64,000 nucleotides of DNA from Mycobacterium ahvazicum (GTDB lineage Bacteria; Actinomycetota; Actinomycetes; Mycobacteriales; Mycobacteriaceae): NCBI RefSeq assembly GCF_900176255.2, contig NZ_FXEG02000002.1, positions 930,001 to 994,000 of the forward strand, given 5' to 3'. Position 1 is the first letter of the stretch, and each line of letters opens with the position of its first letter. The notes below the pieces were generated by a model that was not told the origin of the DNA, searched no databases, and saw only the letters and a list, made by a program, of their open reading frames with translations. Below are positions 45,714-56,677 of the stretch, piece after piece. A program made the position numbers and the translations under genes.

Positions 45714-46267
45714 CTTGCTTCTCCGACCGCATCTTTGGCGTCGTTCCTCGCCCTCAAGCCATCCGCGGTGACGTTGCCCTGGTAGTAGTCCTTGTCGGTA
45801 GCGCCCTCGGTCCGAGGATGCGGCGGCGCGAGCATGTTCTGCAGCAGCGGCGCTAGCAGCCGGTCCTTTTCGTAGATCAGGTCGGCACGGTTGTCGTCGG
45901 CCATCTCGTAGTCGTTGGTCATCGTCAGCGCGCGTGTCGGGCAGGCCTCGATGCACAGACCGCAGCCGATGCAGCGCAGATAGTTGATCTGGTAGACCCG
46001 GCCGTAACGTTCTCCCGGCGAAAACCGTGCCTCATCGGTGTTGTCGGCGCCCTCGACGTAGATCGCGTCGGCCGGGCAGGCCCAGGCGCACAGCTCGCAG
46101 CCGATGCACTTCTCCAGCCCGTCGGCGTACCGGTTGAGTTGGTGACGACCGTGATAGCGCGGGGCGACGGGGCCGGGCTTCTCCGGATACTCCTCGGTGA
46201 CAGTCTTTTTGAACATCGCTGCGAATGTCACGCCGAATCCGGCCACGGCGTCGAGGAATTTAGCCAT
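45710..46267 (-). CDS. nuoI: NADH dehydrogenase I subunit I (two 4Fe-4S clusters)
   Basis: The 185-residue ferredoxin-like subunit has two tandem CxxCxxCxxxCP motifs: C54-C57-C60-C64 and C99-C102-C105-C109. They bind clusters N6a and N6b, which carry electrons to nuoB. The ATG at 46267 starts two bases after the nuoH stop codon. A longer tail than in E. coli is typical of actinobacteria. Confidence 0.95.
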   Translation of the reverse strand: MAKFLDAVAGFGVTFAAMFKKTVTEEYPEKPGPVAPRYHGRHQLNRYADGLEKCIGCELCAWACPADAIYVEGADNTDEARFSPGERYGRVYQINYLRCIGCGLCIEACPTRALTMTNDYEMADDNRADLIYEKDRLLAPLLQNMLAPPHPRTEGATDKDYYQGNVTADGLRARNDAKDAVGEAR

Positions 46268-47531
46268 GTGCTTTCTCCTTGCTCGCACCGACCGCCGGTG
46301 TCAGAACCTTGCCCGGCAGCGGTGGTGTCGGGAATGCCGGGGGCAGCGGTAAGGCGTCGCTGCGCTTGCGCAACTCGCGCGCCAGCGCGCGATTGCCCGG
46401 CGTGCTGAATGGCCTGCGCAGCAACAACACCAGCGCCACGGCGAAGACGAGGCTGCTGACCACCAGCAGCGGAGTCCAATGGGCGTAGCCCTCGTTGCGC
46501 AGCGTGCGGATGATGCCCGCGATCAGCACCCAGACCAGCGACGCGGGAATGAGCAGTTTCCAGCCCAGTGCCATGAACTGGTCGTAGCGCAGCCGGGGCA
46601 GGCTGGCTCGCAGCCACATGTAGATGAACAGGAAGACCCACATCTTTGCGGTGAACCAGAGCACGGGCCACCAGCCTGTGTTGGCGCCGTCCCACATGTT
46701 CAGTGGCCACGGCGCATGCCAGCCACCGAAGAACATCAGCGTGGCGAGCGACGAAACCGTCATCATGTTCACGTATTCCGCCAGCATGAACATCGCGAAC
46801 TTCAGCGACGAGTACTCGGTGTGGAAGCCGGCGACGAGTTCACCCTCGGCCTCGGGCAGATCGAAGGGGGCGCGGTTGGTTTCGCCGACCATCGAGATCA
46901 GATAGATGATGAACGACGGCAGCAGCAGAAAGACGTACCAGACGCCGTCCTGCGCCTTGATGATTCCGGACGTCGACATGGTGCCGGCGAATAGGAAGAC
47001 GGCCGCGAACGACAACCCCATCGACACCTCGTAGGAGATGACCTGCGCGGTGGACCGCACCCCACCCAGCAGCGGGTAAGTCGAGCCGGATGCCCAGCCG
47101 CCCAACACGATCCCGTAGACGCCGATCGCCGACAGCCCGAGGATGAACAGCACCGCGGCCGGCATGTCGGTCAGCTGCAATGGGGTGCGGTGACCGAAGA
47201 TCGACACCTCGGGGCCGAACGGGATGAAGGCGAACGCGGTGAATGCGGGAATCGTCGAGATGACCGGCGCCGCCATGTAGATGAACCAGTCGACCCCGCG
47301 CGGGGTGATGCTTTCCTTGAGCGCCAGCTTGATTCCGTCGGCCAGGCTCTGCAGGGCGCCCCACGGGCCCGCCCGGTTGGGGCCGGGCCGCAGCTGCATC
47401 CAGCCGAGGATCTTGCGCTCGAGCAGGATTGCCACCAGTACGTTCAGCATCAAGAAGACGAAGATGGCCAGCGCCTTGCCGAGCACCAGCCACCACGTGT
47501 CGTGTCCGAAGGCGCTCAACGTGTCCGTCAT
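46260..47531 (-). CDS. nuoH: NADH dehydrogenase I subunit H
   Basis: The 423-residue membrane subunit forms the quinone entry channel. It has eight or nine TM helices; key cytosolic loops are [31 protein letters not shown] and [22 protein letters not shown]-terminal extension of about 60 residues with [19 protein letters not shown] is mycobacterial. The ATG at 47531 overlaps the nuoG stop (ATGA). Confidence 0.95.
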   Translation of the reverse strand: MTDTLSAFGHDTWWLVLGKALAIFVFLMLNVLVAILLERKILGWMQLRPGPNRAGPWGALQSLADGIKLALKESITPRGVDWFIYMAAPVISTIPAFTAFAFIPFGPEVSIFGHRTPLQLTDMPAAVLFILGLSAIGVYGIVLGGWASGSTYPLLGGVRSTAQVISYEVSMGLSFAAVFLFAGTMSTSGIIKAQDGVWYVFLLLPSFIIYLISMVGETNRAPFDLPEAEGELVAGFHTEYSSLKFAMFMLAEYVNMMTVSSLATLMFFGGWHAPWPLNMWDGANTGWWPVLWFTAKMWVFLFIYMWLRASLPRLRYDQFMALGWKLLIPASLVWVLIAGIIRTLRNEGYAHWTPLLVVSSLVFAVALVLLLRRPFSTPGNRALARELRKRSDALPLPPAFPTPPLPGKVLTPAVGASKEKAHG

Positions 47532-49945
47532 GAAGCCACTCCGATTCGCACGATGTTGCCGACGGTCACGCCCAGGTCCCGCTGCACCGCCGAGCCCGGC
47601 GAGTTCAGCGGTAGCCACACCACCCGGTCGGGCATGTCAGTGATGTTCAGCGGCAGGCTGATTGATCCGCGCGACGTGCTGACCGTAACCGTGTCGCCTT
47701 CGGCCGCACCGATCTCGGTCGCGGTGCCGGCTGACAGCCGGACCACGGGTTTGCGCGCCGTACCCGCGAGATACGGTTCGCCGTCTTGGCCGCGGCCATT
47801 GTCGAGCATCATCCGCCAGCCGGTGAGTACGGCTTCGCCTTGCCCGGGCTGCGGCGGCTGCGGCGCTGGAACCGTTGCGCCAGTTGCGCGATCGCCCTCC
47901 CAGTTGCCCAGCGCCGCGATCTGCTCGCGGGCCGCCTGGACGCCGGTCATGCCGAGGTAAACACCCATTTCGTCGGCCAGCGTGTCCAGGATCTGGTGGT
48001 CGGACTGAGTGGCTCGTTGGGTGCTGCCGTGCAGCGCGGGCTCGAAGGGCCGGAAGCGGCCTTCCCAGTTGACGAATGCGCCCGCCTTCTGGGTGGTGGG
48101 CGCGACGGGGAACACCACGTCGGCGCGTTCGGTGACCTCACTGTGCCGCAGTTCCAGGCTGACGACGAACTCGGCGGCGTCCAGCGCGGCCAGTACGGCA
48201 TCCGGATCGGCGAAGTCGGCGGGTTCGATGCCGCCGACCAGCAGCGCGCCCAGGCTTCCGTCCGTCGCGGCGGCCAGAATTCCGTCGGCGTCACGCCCTG
48301 GGGCAGAAGGCAATTCGTCGACATTCCATGCCGCGGCCACCTCTGCGCGGGCAGCGTCGTCGGCCACCAGACGACCGCCGGGCAGCAGCCCGGGCAGCGC
48401 CCCGGCTTCGAGCGCGCCACGTTCGCCGGCGCGCCGCGGCACCCAGGCCAGTCGGGCCCCGGTGGCATCCGCGAGGCGGGCCGCCGCGGACAATCCGCCC
48501 GGCACCGTGGCCAGCCGTTCGCCGACCATGATGACCGCTCCGGGCTTCGACAGCAGCTCACCGACCTCGCCGCCGGCCAGTTCGTCCAGCGTGGATGGTT
48601 CGGCGCCCGGCACGGTTTGCAGCAGCCGGCCCGACATCTTCGTCAGGGCACGAGTGGCGAACGGGGCGACCGCGTAAATCGGCACGCCGCGCTTACGGGC
48701 GGCCTTGCGCAGCCGTAGGAATACGATCGGCGCCTCGTCCTCGGGCTCGAAGCCGGCCAGCACGACCACCGGCGCCGATTCCAGATCGGAGAAGCTGACC
48801 GTGAGCGGGCGACCCGCGATGCGTGCCGAAAGGAACTCCGCCTCTTCGGCCGAGGATGGGCGGGCACGGAAGTCGATGTCGTTGGTGTCCAACACGATTC
48901 GCGCGAACTTGGAGTAGGCGTAGGAGTCTTCCCAGGTGCCGCGGCCGCCGACCAGCACACCGGTGCGGCCGCGGGCTGTTTCGAACCCCTGCGTTGCCGC
49001 CACGATCGCGTGCGCCCACGAGGCGGGCTGCAGCGTGCCGTCGGCGTCCCGGACCAGGGGAGTGGTGAGCACGTCGGGCTGGGTGTCGTAACGGAACGCC
49101 CACCGGCCCTTGTCGCAGTTCCATTCCTCGTTGACCTCGGGGTCGTCACCGGCGAGCCGCCGCAGCACTTTGCCGCGGCGGTGGTCGGTGCGCTCGGCGC
49201 AGCCGCCGGCGCAGTGCTCGCACACGCTGGGGCTGGAGACCAGATCGAATGGGCGGGCCCGGAATCGGTAGGCGGTGCCGGTCAGCGCGCCGACCGGGCA
49301 GATCTGCACGGTGTTGCCCGAGAAGTAGGAGTCGAACGGCTCGTTCGCGTAGATGCCGACCTGCTGCAGGGCACCGCGCTCCTGCATGTCGATGAACGGA
49401 TCGCCGGCGATCTGCTCGGAGAACCGCGTGCAGCGCGCACACAGGATGCACCGCTCGCGGTCAAGCAGCACCTGCGAGGAGATGTTGATCGGCTTGGCGA
49501 ACGTGCGCTTGACGTCTTCGAAACGAGAATCACTGCGGCCGTTGGACATTGCCTGGTTCTGCAGTGGGCATTCGCCACCCTTGTCGCACATCGGGCAGTC
49601 CAGCGGGTGGTTGATCAGCAGCAGCTCCATCACACCGTGCTGGGCCTTGTCCGCGGCCTCGGAGGTGAGCTGGGTGCGCACCACCATGTCCTCGGTGCAC
49701 ACGATCGTGCACGACGCCATCGGCTTGCGCTGACCCTCCACCTCGACCATGCACTGCCGGCACGCGCCGACCGGGTCGAGCAGTGGGTGGTCGCAGAATC
49801 TGGGAATCTGAATCCCCATCAACTCGGCCGCCCGGATCACCAGAGTTCCCTTGGGAACCGTGATCTCGTTGCCGTCGATGGTCAGCTTGACCATGTCGGG
49901 CGGCGTCGTTTCGCCACCGGTCTCGGTTTTGGCCGCGCTAGTCAT
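47528..49945 (-). CDS. nuoG: NADH dehydrogenase I subunit G
   Basis: The 805-residue subunit has an N-terminal ferredoxin domain (2Fe-2S with C51, C62, C65, C79), a His-ligated cluster (H113, C117, C120, C126) and a 4Fe-4S cluster (C166, C169, C172, C216). It then has C242-C245-C249 and C277 with 27 residues between the last two, the pattern of the extra cluster N7. The rest is a molybdopterin-oxidoreductase-like domain without a cofactor. The ATG at 49945 overlaps the nuoF stop by one base (TGATG). Confidence 0.95.
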   Translation of the reverse strand: MTSAAKTETGGETTPPDMVKLTIDGNEITVPKGTLVIRAAELMGIQIPRFCDHPLLDPVGACRQCMVEVEGQRKPMASCTIVCTEDMVVRTQLTSEAADKAQHGVMELLLINHPLDCPMCDKGGECPLQNQAMSNGRSDSRFEDVKRTFAKPINISSQVLLDRERCILCARCTRFSEQIAGDPFIDMQERGALQQVGIYANEPFDSYFSGNTVQICPVGALTGTAYRFRARPFDLVSSPSVCEHCAGGCAERTDHRRGKVLRRLAGDDPEVNEEWNCDKGRWAFRYDTQPDVLTTPLVRDADGTLQPASWAHAIVAATQGFETARGRTGVLVGGRGTWEDSYAYSKFARIVLDTNDIDFRARPSSAEEAEFLSARIAGRPLTVSFSDLESAPVVVLAGFEPEDEAPIVFLRLRKAARKRGVPIYAVAPFATRALTKMSGRLLQTVPGAEPSTLDELAGGEVGELLSKPGAVIMVGERLATVPGGLSAAARLADATGARLAWVPRRAGERGALEAGALPGLLPGGRLVADDAARAEVAAAWNVDELPSAPGRDADGILAAATDGSLGALLVGGIEPADFADPDAVLAALDAAEFVVSLELRHSEVTERADVVFPVAPTTQKAGAFVNWEGRFRPFEPALHGSTQRATQSDHQILDTLADEMGVYLGMTGVQAAREQIAALGNWEGDRATGATVPAPQPPQPGQGEAVLTGWRMMLDNGRGQDGEPYLAGTARKPVVRLSAGTATEIGAAEGDTVTVSTSRGSISLPLNITDMPDRVVWLPLNSPGSAVQRDLGVTVGNIVRIGVAS

Positions 49946-51291
49946 CAGGGCTGTGTCTCTTTCCGGGTCTCTTTCCGGCCATTCGGCCCTGCCGTCAGCA
50001 TGGAGTCTCGTGGGTCGAACGGGCAGCCGCCTCCTTCGACGTGGGCGATGTACTCGTCGCGGAAATGCTTGATCGACGACATCACCGGGCTTGCTGCACC
50101 ATCGCCCAACGCGCAGAACGACTTTCCGAGGATCGCATCGGAGATGTCCAGCAATTTGTCGAGATCCTCGTGGGTGCCCTTGCCCGTCTCGAGTCGTGTG
50201 TAGATCTGGTCCAGCCAGAACGTGCCCTCGCGACACGGTGTGCACTTGCCGCACGACTCGTGCTTGTAGAAGTACGTCCAGCGCTGCACCGCGCGCACCA
50301 CGCACGTGGTCTCGTCGAAGATCTCCAGCGCCTTGGTGCCCAGCATCGAGCCGGCAGCACCCACACCCTCGTAATCCAGTGGCACGTCGAGGTGTTCGTC
50401 GGTCAACAGCGGCGTCGACGACCCGCCCGGTGTCCAGAACTTCAGGCGGTGCCCGGCCCGGACCCCGCCGGCGTAGTTGAGCAGTTCGCGCAGCGTGATG
50501 CCCAGCGGTGCTTCGTACTGGCCGGGGCGGGTGACATGCCCGGACAGCGAATACAGCGTGAACCCAGGCGATTTCTCGCTGCCCATCGAACGGAACCATT
50601 CGACGCCGTTGAGAATGATCGACGGCACGCTGGCGATGGTCTCGACGTTGTTGATCACCGTGGGGCAGCCGTAGAGCCCGGCCACGGCGGGGAACGGCGG
50701 GCGCAGCCGGGGCTGCCCGCGCCGGCCCTCCAGACCCTCCAGCAGCGCGGTTTCCTCGCCGCAGATGTAGGCGCCCGCACCGGCGTGCACCACCAGCTCC
50801 AGGTCGTAGCCCGAGCCCGCGATGTCGCGGCCCAAAAAGCCTGCGGCGTAAGCCTCGGCGACCGCGTTCTGCAGCCGGCGCAGCACCGGCACCACCTCGC
50901 CGCGCACGTAGATGAAGGCGTGACTGGCCCGGATCGCGTAGGAGGCGATGATGGCGCCCTCCACCAGTAGGTGAGGCGTCGCCAGCATCAACGGAATGTC
51001 TTTGCAGGTACCGGGTTCGGATTCGTCAGCGTTGACCACCAGGTAGTGCGGCTTGGCGGCCGGGCCGGAGTCGCCCTGCGGGATGAACGACCACTTCGTT
51101 CCGGTCGAGAAGCCGGCGCCACCGCGGCCGCGCAGGCCCGAGTCCTTCACGGCCCCAATCACCGCGTCGGGCTCCATCTTCAGGGCCTTCTTCAGCGCCT
51201 GGTAGCCGTCGTGGCGCTGGTAGGTCTCCAGCGTGAACGACTTCGGGTCGTCCCAGTAGCGGCTGATGACCGGGGTCAGCGGGGTGGTCAT
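49945..51291 (-). CDS. nuoF: NADH dehydrogenase I subunit F (NADH/FMN)
   Basis: The 448-residue subunit binds NADH and [18 protein letters not shown] near residues 53-67 is the FMN-binding loop, [13 protein letters not shown] at 86-98 and [15 protein letters not shown] at 171-185 form the NADH site, and C347, C350, C353 and C393 hold cluster N3. The ATG at 51291 overlaps the nuoE stop. Confidence 0.95.
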   Translation of the reverse strand: MTTPLTPVISRYWDDPKSFTLETYQRHDGYQALKKALKMEPDAVIGAVKDSGLRGRGGAGFSTGTKWSFIPQGDSGPAAKPHYLVVNADESEPGTCKDIPLMLATPHLLVEGAIIASYAIRASHAFIYVRGEVVPVLRRLQNAVAEAYAAGFLGRDIAGSGYDLELVVHAGAGAYICGEETALLEGLEGRRGQPRLRPPFPAVAGLYGCPTVINNVETIASVPSIILNGVEWFRSMGSEKSPGFTLYSLSGHVTRPGQYEAPLGITLRELLNYAGGVRAGHRLKFWTPGGSSTPLLTDEHLDVPLDYEGVGAAGSMLGTKALEIFDETTCVVRAVQRWTYFYKHESCGKCTPCREGTFWLDQIYTRLETGKGTHEDLDKLLDISDAILGKSFCALGDGAASPVMSSIKHFRDEYIAHVEGGGCPFDPRDSMLTAGPNGRKETRKETQP

Positions 51292-52061
51292 GACGTGCCT
51301 CCGGGAGCCGGCGGGGGTTCCATGCCCTTCTCCTTCGCGACCTGCAGCCCGGCCAAAGTGGCCGCGCCCGCACCACCCTGGCCTTCGTCGGGGCGCTCGT
51401 CGGGCAGGCCGGCCAAGATCCGTGAGGTCTCGCGGAACTTGCACAGTGCACCGCGGGTGGGAGCTATGGGATTACCGGCTCGCAGCGAGTCGACGAGCTC
51501 GCGTGCCGACTCCGGCGTCTGGTTGTCGTAGAACTCCCAGTTGACCATCACCACCGGGGCGAAGTCGCACGCCGCGTTGCATTCGATGTGCTGCAACGTG
51601 ACCGAGCCGTCGTCGGTGGTCTCGTCGTTGCCGATGCCGAGATGTTCTTTGAGCGCGTCGAATACCGCGTCGCCGCCCATCACCGCACACAGCGTGTTGG
51701 TGCAGACGCCCACCAGGTAATCGCCGGTCGGGCCGCGGCGGTACATCGTGTAGAAGCTGCCCACCGCCGACACCTCGGCGCCGGTCAATCCGATTTGCTC
51801 GCCGCAGAATTCGAGTCCGGCCGGTGTCAGGTAGGAATCCTCTGCTTGGACCAGATGCAGCAACGGCAACAACGCGGAGCGCTTGTTGGGGTAGCGGCTG
51901 ATGATCTCCTTGGCGTCGACCTCGAGCCGCGCCCGGACCTCCGGCGAATACGACTGCGGCGCACCCTCAACCACGAATTGGTTGGCTTCTTCGGGCGGCG
52001 GCCCCAGCCGGATGAACACGCGCTCGCCCGAGCCGGGGGAGCCTCCCACCGGTGCGCTCAT
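51288..52061 (-). CDS. nuoE: NADH dehydrogenase I subunit E (2Fe-2S)
   Basis: The 257-residue thioredoxin-like subunit carries cluster N1a with C120, C125, C161 and C165 (VGVCTNTLC, then ECNAAC). A C-terminal tail of about 60 residues beyond the fold is Pro/Gly-rich, which is common in actinobacteria. The ATG at 52061 overlaps the nuoD stop (ATGA). Confidence 0.95.
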   Translation of the reverse strand: MSAPVGGSPGSGERVFIRLGPPPEEANQFVVEGAPQSYSPEVRARLEVDAKEIISRYPNKRSALLPLLHLVQAEDSYLTPAGLEFCGEQIGLTGAEVSAVGSFYTMYRRGPTGDYLVGVCTNTLCAVMGGDAVFDALKEHLGIGNDETTDDGSVTLQHIECNAACDFAPVVMVNWEFYDNQTPESARELVDSLRAGNPIAPTRGALCKFRETSRILAGLPDERPDEGQGGAGAATLAGLQVAKEKGMEPPPAPGGTS

Positions 52062-53383
52062 CGGTCGACCCCGCCCATGACCGGGTCGATGCTGGCGACC
52101 GCGGTGATCAGGTCGGCGACCATACCGCCCTCGCACATCGCGGCGACCGACTGCAGGTTGGTGAAGGAGGGATCCCGGTAATGCACTCGGTAAGGCCGGG
52201 TTCCGCCGTCGCTGACCATGTGCACGCCGAGTTCTCCGCGGGGTGATTCCACCGCGCTGTAGACCTGGCCGGCCGGCACCCGAATGCCCTCGGTGACCAA
52301 CTTGAAGTGGTGGATCAAGGCTTCCATCGAGCCGCCCATGATCTTGGCGATGTGCTCGGGCGAATTACCCATGCCGTCGGGTCCTACCTTCAGGTCGGCG
52401 GGCCAAGCGATCTTGCGATCCTCGACCATGTGAGGTCCCGGCCTCAGCTTGTCCAGGCACTGCTCGACGATCTTGATCGACTCCCACATCTCCTTGACGC
52501 GAATCATGTAGCGCCCGTAGGCGTCACACGTGTCGGCGGTGATCACATCAAACTCGTAGTCCTGGTATCCGCAGTAGGGTTCGCTCTTGCGCAGGTCGTG
52601 CGGCAACCCGGTGGCACGCAGGATCGGTCCGGTGATGCCCAGGGCCATGCAGCCGGCCAGGTCGAGATAGCCGACGTCCTCGGTGCGCGCTTTCCAGATT
52701 GCGTTTTCGTTGAGCAGATCGCCCATTTCGCGCAGCACCTGCTTGAGCCCCTTGAGGCCCTCGACGATGTCGGTTTCGGCGCCCGGCGGCAAGTCCTGCG
52801 CGACCCCGCCGGGGCGGATGTAGGCACTGTTCATCCGCAGCCCACTGATCTTTTCGAACAGGGTCAAGACGATCTCGCGTCCCCGGAAGCCAACGAACAT
52901 CGGCGTCATCGCGCCCAGCTCCATGCCGCCGGTGGCCAACGCGACCAAATGCGAGGAGATGCGGTTGAGCTCCATCATCAGCACGCGGATGACGTTGACC
53001 CGCTCCGGTATCTCGTCGGTGATGCCGAGCAGCTTCTCGACACCGAGGCAGTAGGCGGTCTCGTTGAAAAACGGTGACAGATAATCCATCCGCGTCACGA
53101 ACGTGACACCCTGCGTCCAGTACCGGTATTCGAGGTTCTTCTCGATTCCGGTGTGCAGGTAGCCGATTCCGCAGCGGACCTCGGTGACGGTCTCACCCTC
53201 GATCTCGAGAATCAACCGCAACACCCCATGGGTGGACGGGTGCTGAGGTCCCATGTTGACGACGATGCGTTCACCGGGATCCGCGGCACGGGCGGCCTCG
53301 ACGACCTGCCCCCAGTCCTGTCCGCCGGCGACGACGACAGTTTCGGCGCCACCGTCGTGCGTCGGGTCAGTGATTGTGCTCAT
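52058..53383 (-). CDS. nuoD: NADH dehydrogenase I subunit D
   Basis: The 441-residue protein is the 49-kDa-type subunit that, with nuoB, shapes the quinone site. The quinone-site loop [21 protein letters not shown] near residues 43-63 contains the key His, and [11 protein letters not shown] follows. There are no Cys ligands, as expected for this hydrogenase-derived subunit. ATG at 53383 overlaps the nuoC stop (TAATG). Confidence 0.95.
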   Translation of the reverse strand: MSTITDPTHDGGAETVVVAGGQDWGQVVEAARAADPGERIVVNMGPQHPSTHGVLRLILEIEGETVTEVRCGIGYLHTGIEKNLEYRYWTQGVTFVTRMDYLSPFFNETAYCLGVEKLLGITDEIPERVNVIRVLMMELNRISSHLVALATGGMELGAMTPMFVGFRGREIVLTLFEKISGLRMNSAYIRPGGVAQDLPPGAETDIVEGLKGLKQVLREMGDLLNENAIWKARTEDVGYLDLAGCMALGITGPILRATGLPHDLRKSEPYCGYQDYEFDVITADTCDAYGRYMIRVKEMWESIKIVEQCLDKLRPGPHMVEDRKIAWPADLKVGPDGMGNSPEHIAKIMGGSMEALIHHFKLVTEGIRVPAGQVYSAVESPRGELGVHMVSDGGTRPYRVHYRDPSFTNLQSVAAMCEGGMVADLITAVASIDPVMGGVDR

Positions 53384-54111
53384 TAGTTGTACGCTCTCCG
53401 CTCGTCGGGCGGGGGTATCTGTGCTCCCTTGTACTCGACGGGAATACCGCCGAGCGGGTAGTCCTTGCGCTGCGGATGGCCGTGCCAGTCGTCCGGCATC
53501 TCGATGCGGGTCAGCGACGGGTGTCCGTCGAAGATGATGCCGAAGAAGTCGTACGTTTCGCGCTCGTGCCAGTCGTTGGTCGGGTAAATGCCATACAGCG
53601 ACGGGATGTGCGGATCACCATCGGGCGCAGACACTTCCAGCCGGACGCGGCGATTGTGCGTGATCGACTGCAACGGGTAAACGGCATGCAATTCGCGGCC
53701 GTTCTCGTGCGGGTAATGCACGCCGTTGACGCCCAGGCACATCTCGAAGCGCAATTCGGGTTCGTCGCGCAGGCGCTGGGCGACGTGGGGCAGCGCCTCG
53801 CGGCGCACGTGCAACGTCAGTTCGTTGCGGTCGACGACGACTTTCTCTATCGCGTCGCCGAATTCGACGTCGCCCGCCTTCAGTGCATCGGCCAGCCGGT
53901 CGACCACATCGTCGAAATAACCGCCATACGGCCGGGGACTACTGCCCGGAAGCGTGATCTCCCGCACCAGCCGTCCGTAGCCGGAGGTGTCACCCGACCC
54001 CGAAATGCCGAACATGCCGCGGCGCACGTTGATCACTTCTTCGCCGGACGAGGGCACCGCGCCGCCCACTTCGCTGGCGGCTACCTTCGGGTCCTGTTCC
54101 GGTGAGCTCAT
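53383..54111 (-). CDS. nuoC: NADH dehydrogenase I subunit C
   Basis: The 242-residue peripheral-arm subunit has the 30-kDa family motif: [21 protein letters not shown] and [16 protein letters not shown] near residues 180-215. The N-terminal about 50 residues ([15 protein letters not shown]) are an actinobacterial extension. ATG at 54111, a four-base overlap with nuoB. Confidence 0.95.
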   Translation of the reverse strand: MSSPEQDPKVAASEVGGAVPSSGEEVINVRRGMFGISGSGDTSGYGRLVREITLPGSSPRPYGGYFDDVVDRLADALKAGDVEFGDAIEKVVVDRNELTLHVRREALPHVAQRLRDEPELRFEMCLGVNGVHYPHENGRELHAVYPLQSITHNRRVRLEVSAPDGDPHIPSLYGIYPTNDWHERETYDFFGIIFDGHPSLTRIEMPDDWHGHPQRKDYPLGGIPVEYKGAQIPPPDERRAYN

Positions 54112-54662
54112 CGCAGCAACCCACGCATTTCGATGGTGGGCCGGGCGCCCAGTGCCGCCTGCTCGGCTTCAGCGATGGCCTGCTCCCGGTTCACGCCGAG
54201 CGGCATTTCCTGAATCTTCTCGTGCAGCTTGAGAATTGCGTACAAGAGCATCTCCGGGCGGGGCGGGCAGCCGGGGAGATAGATGTCCACCGGAACCACG
54301 TGGTCCACGCCCTGAACGATCGCGTAGTTGTTGAACATCCCGCCGGACGACGCGCAGACGCCCATGGCCAGTACCCATTTCGGTTCTGCCATCTGGTCAT
54401 AGATCTGGCGCAGCACCGGGGCCATCTTCTGGCTCACCCGCCCGGCCACGATCATCAGGTCGGCCTGGCGCGGTGTCGCCGAAAACCGCTCCATCCCAAA
54501 CCGTGCGATGTCGAACCGTGGTCCGGCCGTTGCCATCATCTCGATCGCGCAGCACGCCAATCCGAACGTTGCCGGCCACAACGAGTTCTTCCGGACGTAG
54601 CCGGCGATCTTCTCGACAGTGCCGAGCAGGATGCCGGCGGGTAGCTGTTCTTCCAGGCCCAT
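54108..54662 (-). CDS. nuoB: NADH dehydrogenase I subunit B (cluster N2)
   Basis: The 184-residue protein has the four Cys ligands of cluster N2: the adjacent C37-C38, C103 and C132 ([10 protein letters not shown]). It receives the electrons and hands them to the quinone. The ATG at 54662 lies eight bases after the nuoA stop. Confidence 0.95.
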   Translation of the reverse strand: MGLEEQLPAGILLGTVEKIAGYVRKNSLWPATFGLACCAIEMMATAGPRFDIARFGMERFSATPRQADLMIVAGRVSQKMAPVLRQIYDQMAEPKWVLAMGVCASSGGMFNNYAIVQGVDHVVPVDIYLPGCPPRPEMLLYAILKLHEKIQEMPLGVNREQAIAEAEQAALGARPTIEMRGLLR

Positions 54663-54670
54663 GAGTTACC

Positions 54671-55048
54671 TCAATCCCATGTCAGGCCGCCGCGGCGCCA
54701 CACGTAGGCGTAGGCCACGAACACGGTGAGCATGAACACCACCATCTCGACCAGAGCAAACATCCCCAGTGCGTCGTAGCTGACCGCCCACGGATACAGG
54801 AACACGATTTCGATGTCGAAGACGATGAACAGCATCGCGGTCAGGTAGTACTTCACCGGAAACCGCTGCCCGGGCGTCGCATGCGGCCCACTCACCGACG
54901 TTTCGGTCGGCTCGATGCCGCATTCGTAGGCCGCCATCTTCGACTTGTTGTAGCGCGACGGGCCGGCCAGGCTTGCGATCACCACCGAGCCCACAGCAAA
55001 GGCGGCGGCGATTCCGCCTAGCACCAGGATGGGTATGTAGACGTTCAA
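54671..55048 (-). CDS. nuoA: NADH dehydrogenase I subunit A, TTG start
   Basis: The 125-residue membrane subunit has three TM helices (YIPILVLGGIAAAFAVGSVVI, a conserved YLTAMLFIVFDIEIVFLYPWA with the buried acidic residues, and MFALVEMVVFMLTVFVAYAYV). The conserved ECG and SRYNKSKM loop matches the family. The start is a TTG at 55048 preceded by GGAGCGAG. It is the first gene of the 14-gene operon. Confidence 0.93.
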   Translation of the reverse strand: MNVYIPILVLGGIAAAFAVGSVVIASLAGPSRYNKSKMAAYECGIEPTETSVSGPHATPGQRFPVKYYLTAMLFIVFDIEIVFLYPWAVSYDALGMFALVEMVVFMLTVFVAYAYVWRRGGLTWD

Positions 55049-55283
55049 CTCGCTCCAAGATCCGTCGTGGGGCCGCCTATATAGCGACCAGGCGGCGACC
55101 GGGCTGCTGTGACGGACTGGGTCTGTAGCCCGGCACAGTGATCTTCAACATAGCGTCGAGGCGGCTGGGGCACGTGCTCGGGGTGGTGCTAATGCGTGGT
55201 TTGCGGTGTGAGATCCGGCACGTTTTCGGGGCGCGGCAAAGACGGCGCCGCAACGGCACCGGGAAAGGAGCAGGTCGTCAGCT
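55049..55283 (-). promoter_or_regulatory. Leader and promoter region of the nuo operon
   Basis: This 235-base stretch between the response regulator gene and nuoA holds no gene. On the minus strand a TATATA (55078-55083) lies about 30 bases upstream of the nuoA TTG and is a -10 candidate; no matching -35 is clear. Since a response regulator lies just upstream, control of nuo by it is possible but not shown. Confidence 0.45.
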
Positions 55284-55685
55284 TCAGATCGCGGGGGCGC
55301 GCAGCAACCCGAGCACGGTGCGACCCAGCACGATCGGGTCGATCGGGTGCGGCACCGCGGCCTCGGCGCGCGACCACGTCGCGAGCCACGCGTCGTCCGG
55401 GCGTCCGGTGAGCACCAGGATCGGCGGGCAGGTTTCGAGCTCGTCCTTGAGCTGTTTGGCGATTCCCATGCCGCCGGTCGGTGTCGCTTCACCGTCGAGG
55501 ATGGCCAGGTCAATGCCGCCCTCGTCCATGGTGCGGATCACCATCGGGCCGGTAGCCACCTCGACATAGTTCAACTCCGGCAGATCCGGGTGCAGCCGCT
55601 TACCCAGTGCCCGCTTCACTTTGTCGCGGGTGTTGGGGTTGTCGCTGTAGACGAGTATCCGCAGAGCGATGGTGGCGTCGGGCAC
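55284..55685 (-). CDS. Receiver-domain response regulator without output domain (Rv3143 homologue)
   Basis: The 133-residue protein is a single REC-like domain: RILVYSDNPNTRDKVKRAL at the start, the phospho-acceptor region DLAILDGEATPTGGMGIAKQL (Asp around residue 64), VLTGRPDD and a C-terminal PIDPIVLG. The first acidic pair is reduced (SDN), so phosphorylation may be weak. No kinase gene lies beside it. M. tuberculosis Rv3143 also lies directly upstream of nuoA, so the link to respiration is conserved by position. A start ATG at 55685. Confidence 0.85.
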   Translation of the reverse strand: MPDATIALRILVYSDNPNTRDKVKRALGKRLHPDLPELNYVEVATGPMVIRTMDEGGIDLAILDGEATPTGGMGIAKQLKDELETCPPILVLTGRPDDAWLATWSRAEAAVPHPIDPIVLGRTVLGLLRAPAI

Positions 55686-55715
55686 GGTGCAGATGCTACT
55701 GGTGCTCGACCGGCT

Positions 55716-56252
55716 TTATCGGCCAGACCGCACGAAAACGGCCTGTGCCGCCGCCTTGGCCGCGGGCGCGACCATGCCGAACTTGTTCCAGCCGATGCCG
55801 AACTGGGATCGATCGATCCTGGTTTCGCCCGAGATTTGGATCGAACCGTCGCCGCTTCCGGTGACGGTGACGGGCAGCGGTACCGGCGCACTGATCCCCT
55901 TGATCGTGAAGCTGGCCCGCAGGTCCGCGCCCTTGCCCTCGGTCGGGTGAATCGCCGTGACGACGACGCTGATCTCAGGAAACCGCTCGACATCGAAGAA
56001 ATCGGCCGAGCGCAGATGCTCGTCGCGACGGCCGATGCCGGTCTGCACCGACGCGGTACGGATGTCGAGGCGGCCGAAGACCGAGCCCTGGCCGGTGAGT
56101 TGTCCGTCGCCGGTGAACTCGGTGAACCGGCCCTTGACGGTGAGCAGGCCCCACATGTTCCTGATCTTGAAGGTGACGGCCGACCGGTCGGGAATGATCT
56201 TCCACCCCCCGGCCAGGTCGGGATCATTCAACAGTGTTTCCAGCGTCGTCAT
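55716..56252 (-). CDS. YceI-family lipid-binding-like protein
   Basis: The 178-residue protein has the YceI lipocalin-like barrel: AGGWKIIPDRSAVTFKIRNM near residue 14, VKGRFTEFTGDGQL, then RRDEHLRSADFFDVERFPEI and the terminal DRSQFGIGWNK. There is no signal peptide, unlike periplasmic YceI. The ATG at 56252 starts two bases after the SnoaL-like stop. The ligand (an isoprenoid in other members) is not known here. Confidence 0.87.
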   Translation of the reverse strand: MTTLETLLNDPDLAGGWKIIPDRSAVTFKIRNMWGLLTVKGRFTEFTGDGQLTGQGSVFGRLDIRTASVQTGIGRRDEHLRSADFFDVERFPEISVVVTAIHPTEGKGADLRASFTIKGISAPVPLPVTVTGSGDGSIQISGETRIDRSQFGIGWNKFGMVAPAAKAAAQAVFVRSGR

Positions 56253-56254
56253 CG

Positions 56255-56668
56255 TCACCTCATCAGCGGCGCAATCTCGGCGGGGTCGAAGTACTCGTCG
56301 ATCCGGTCGATCAGACCATTTGTGCCCACCCTGATCACGATGCAAACGCGCATGGAGATCGATTGACCGGCATGGCCGGTGGCGTGCAGGACGTGCTGCT
56401 GAACGAAGCCACTGATCAATCCGTCGTCGAAAAGCCGGCGATCGAGGATCTCGTAGCGACGTTCGGTGGTCACACCGATGAACCAGTCGATGACTTTGAG
56501 CGCGCGGGTCTTGTCATCGGTCCTGAAGGGGTCCCGGCTGGCGCCCACCCGCCATACCGCGATGTCGTCGCTCCACAGCCGATCGACCGCGGCCTTGTCG
56601 CCGCTGACGATCGATGAGAACAGCTGGTCGGCCGTGTCGAGGACGACCTGGGTGGTTGCAGCGGGCAT
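56255..56668 (-). CDS. SnoaL-like/NTF2-fold protein
   Basis: The 137-residue protein has the alpha+beta cone fold of SnoaL-like proteins: ADQLFSSIVSGDKAAVDRLWSD at the N-terminus, GLISGFVQQHVLHATG and ISMRVCIVIRVGTNGLIDRIDEYFDP at the C-terminus. Family members bind small hydrophobic substrates and some are isomerases or cyclases. AGGAGCCTGCC precedes the ATG. It lies 9 bases after the DUF6285 gene and two bases before the YceI gene. Confidence 0.84.
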   Translation of the reverse strand: MPAATTQVVLDTADQLFSSIVSGDKAAVDRLWSDDIAVWRVGASRDPFRTDDKTRALKVIDWFIGVTTERRYEILDRRLFDDGLISGFVQQHVLHATGHAGQSISMRVCIVIRVGTNGLIDRIDEYFDPAEIAPLMR

Positions 56669-56677
56669 GGCAGGCTC

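Noticed and set aside
49010..50203. Plus-strand open frame of 397 codons
   Set aside because: Antisense to nuoG and nuoF; composition is a mirror of those genes.
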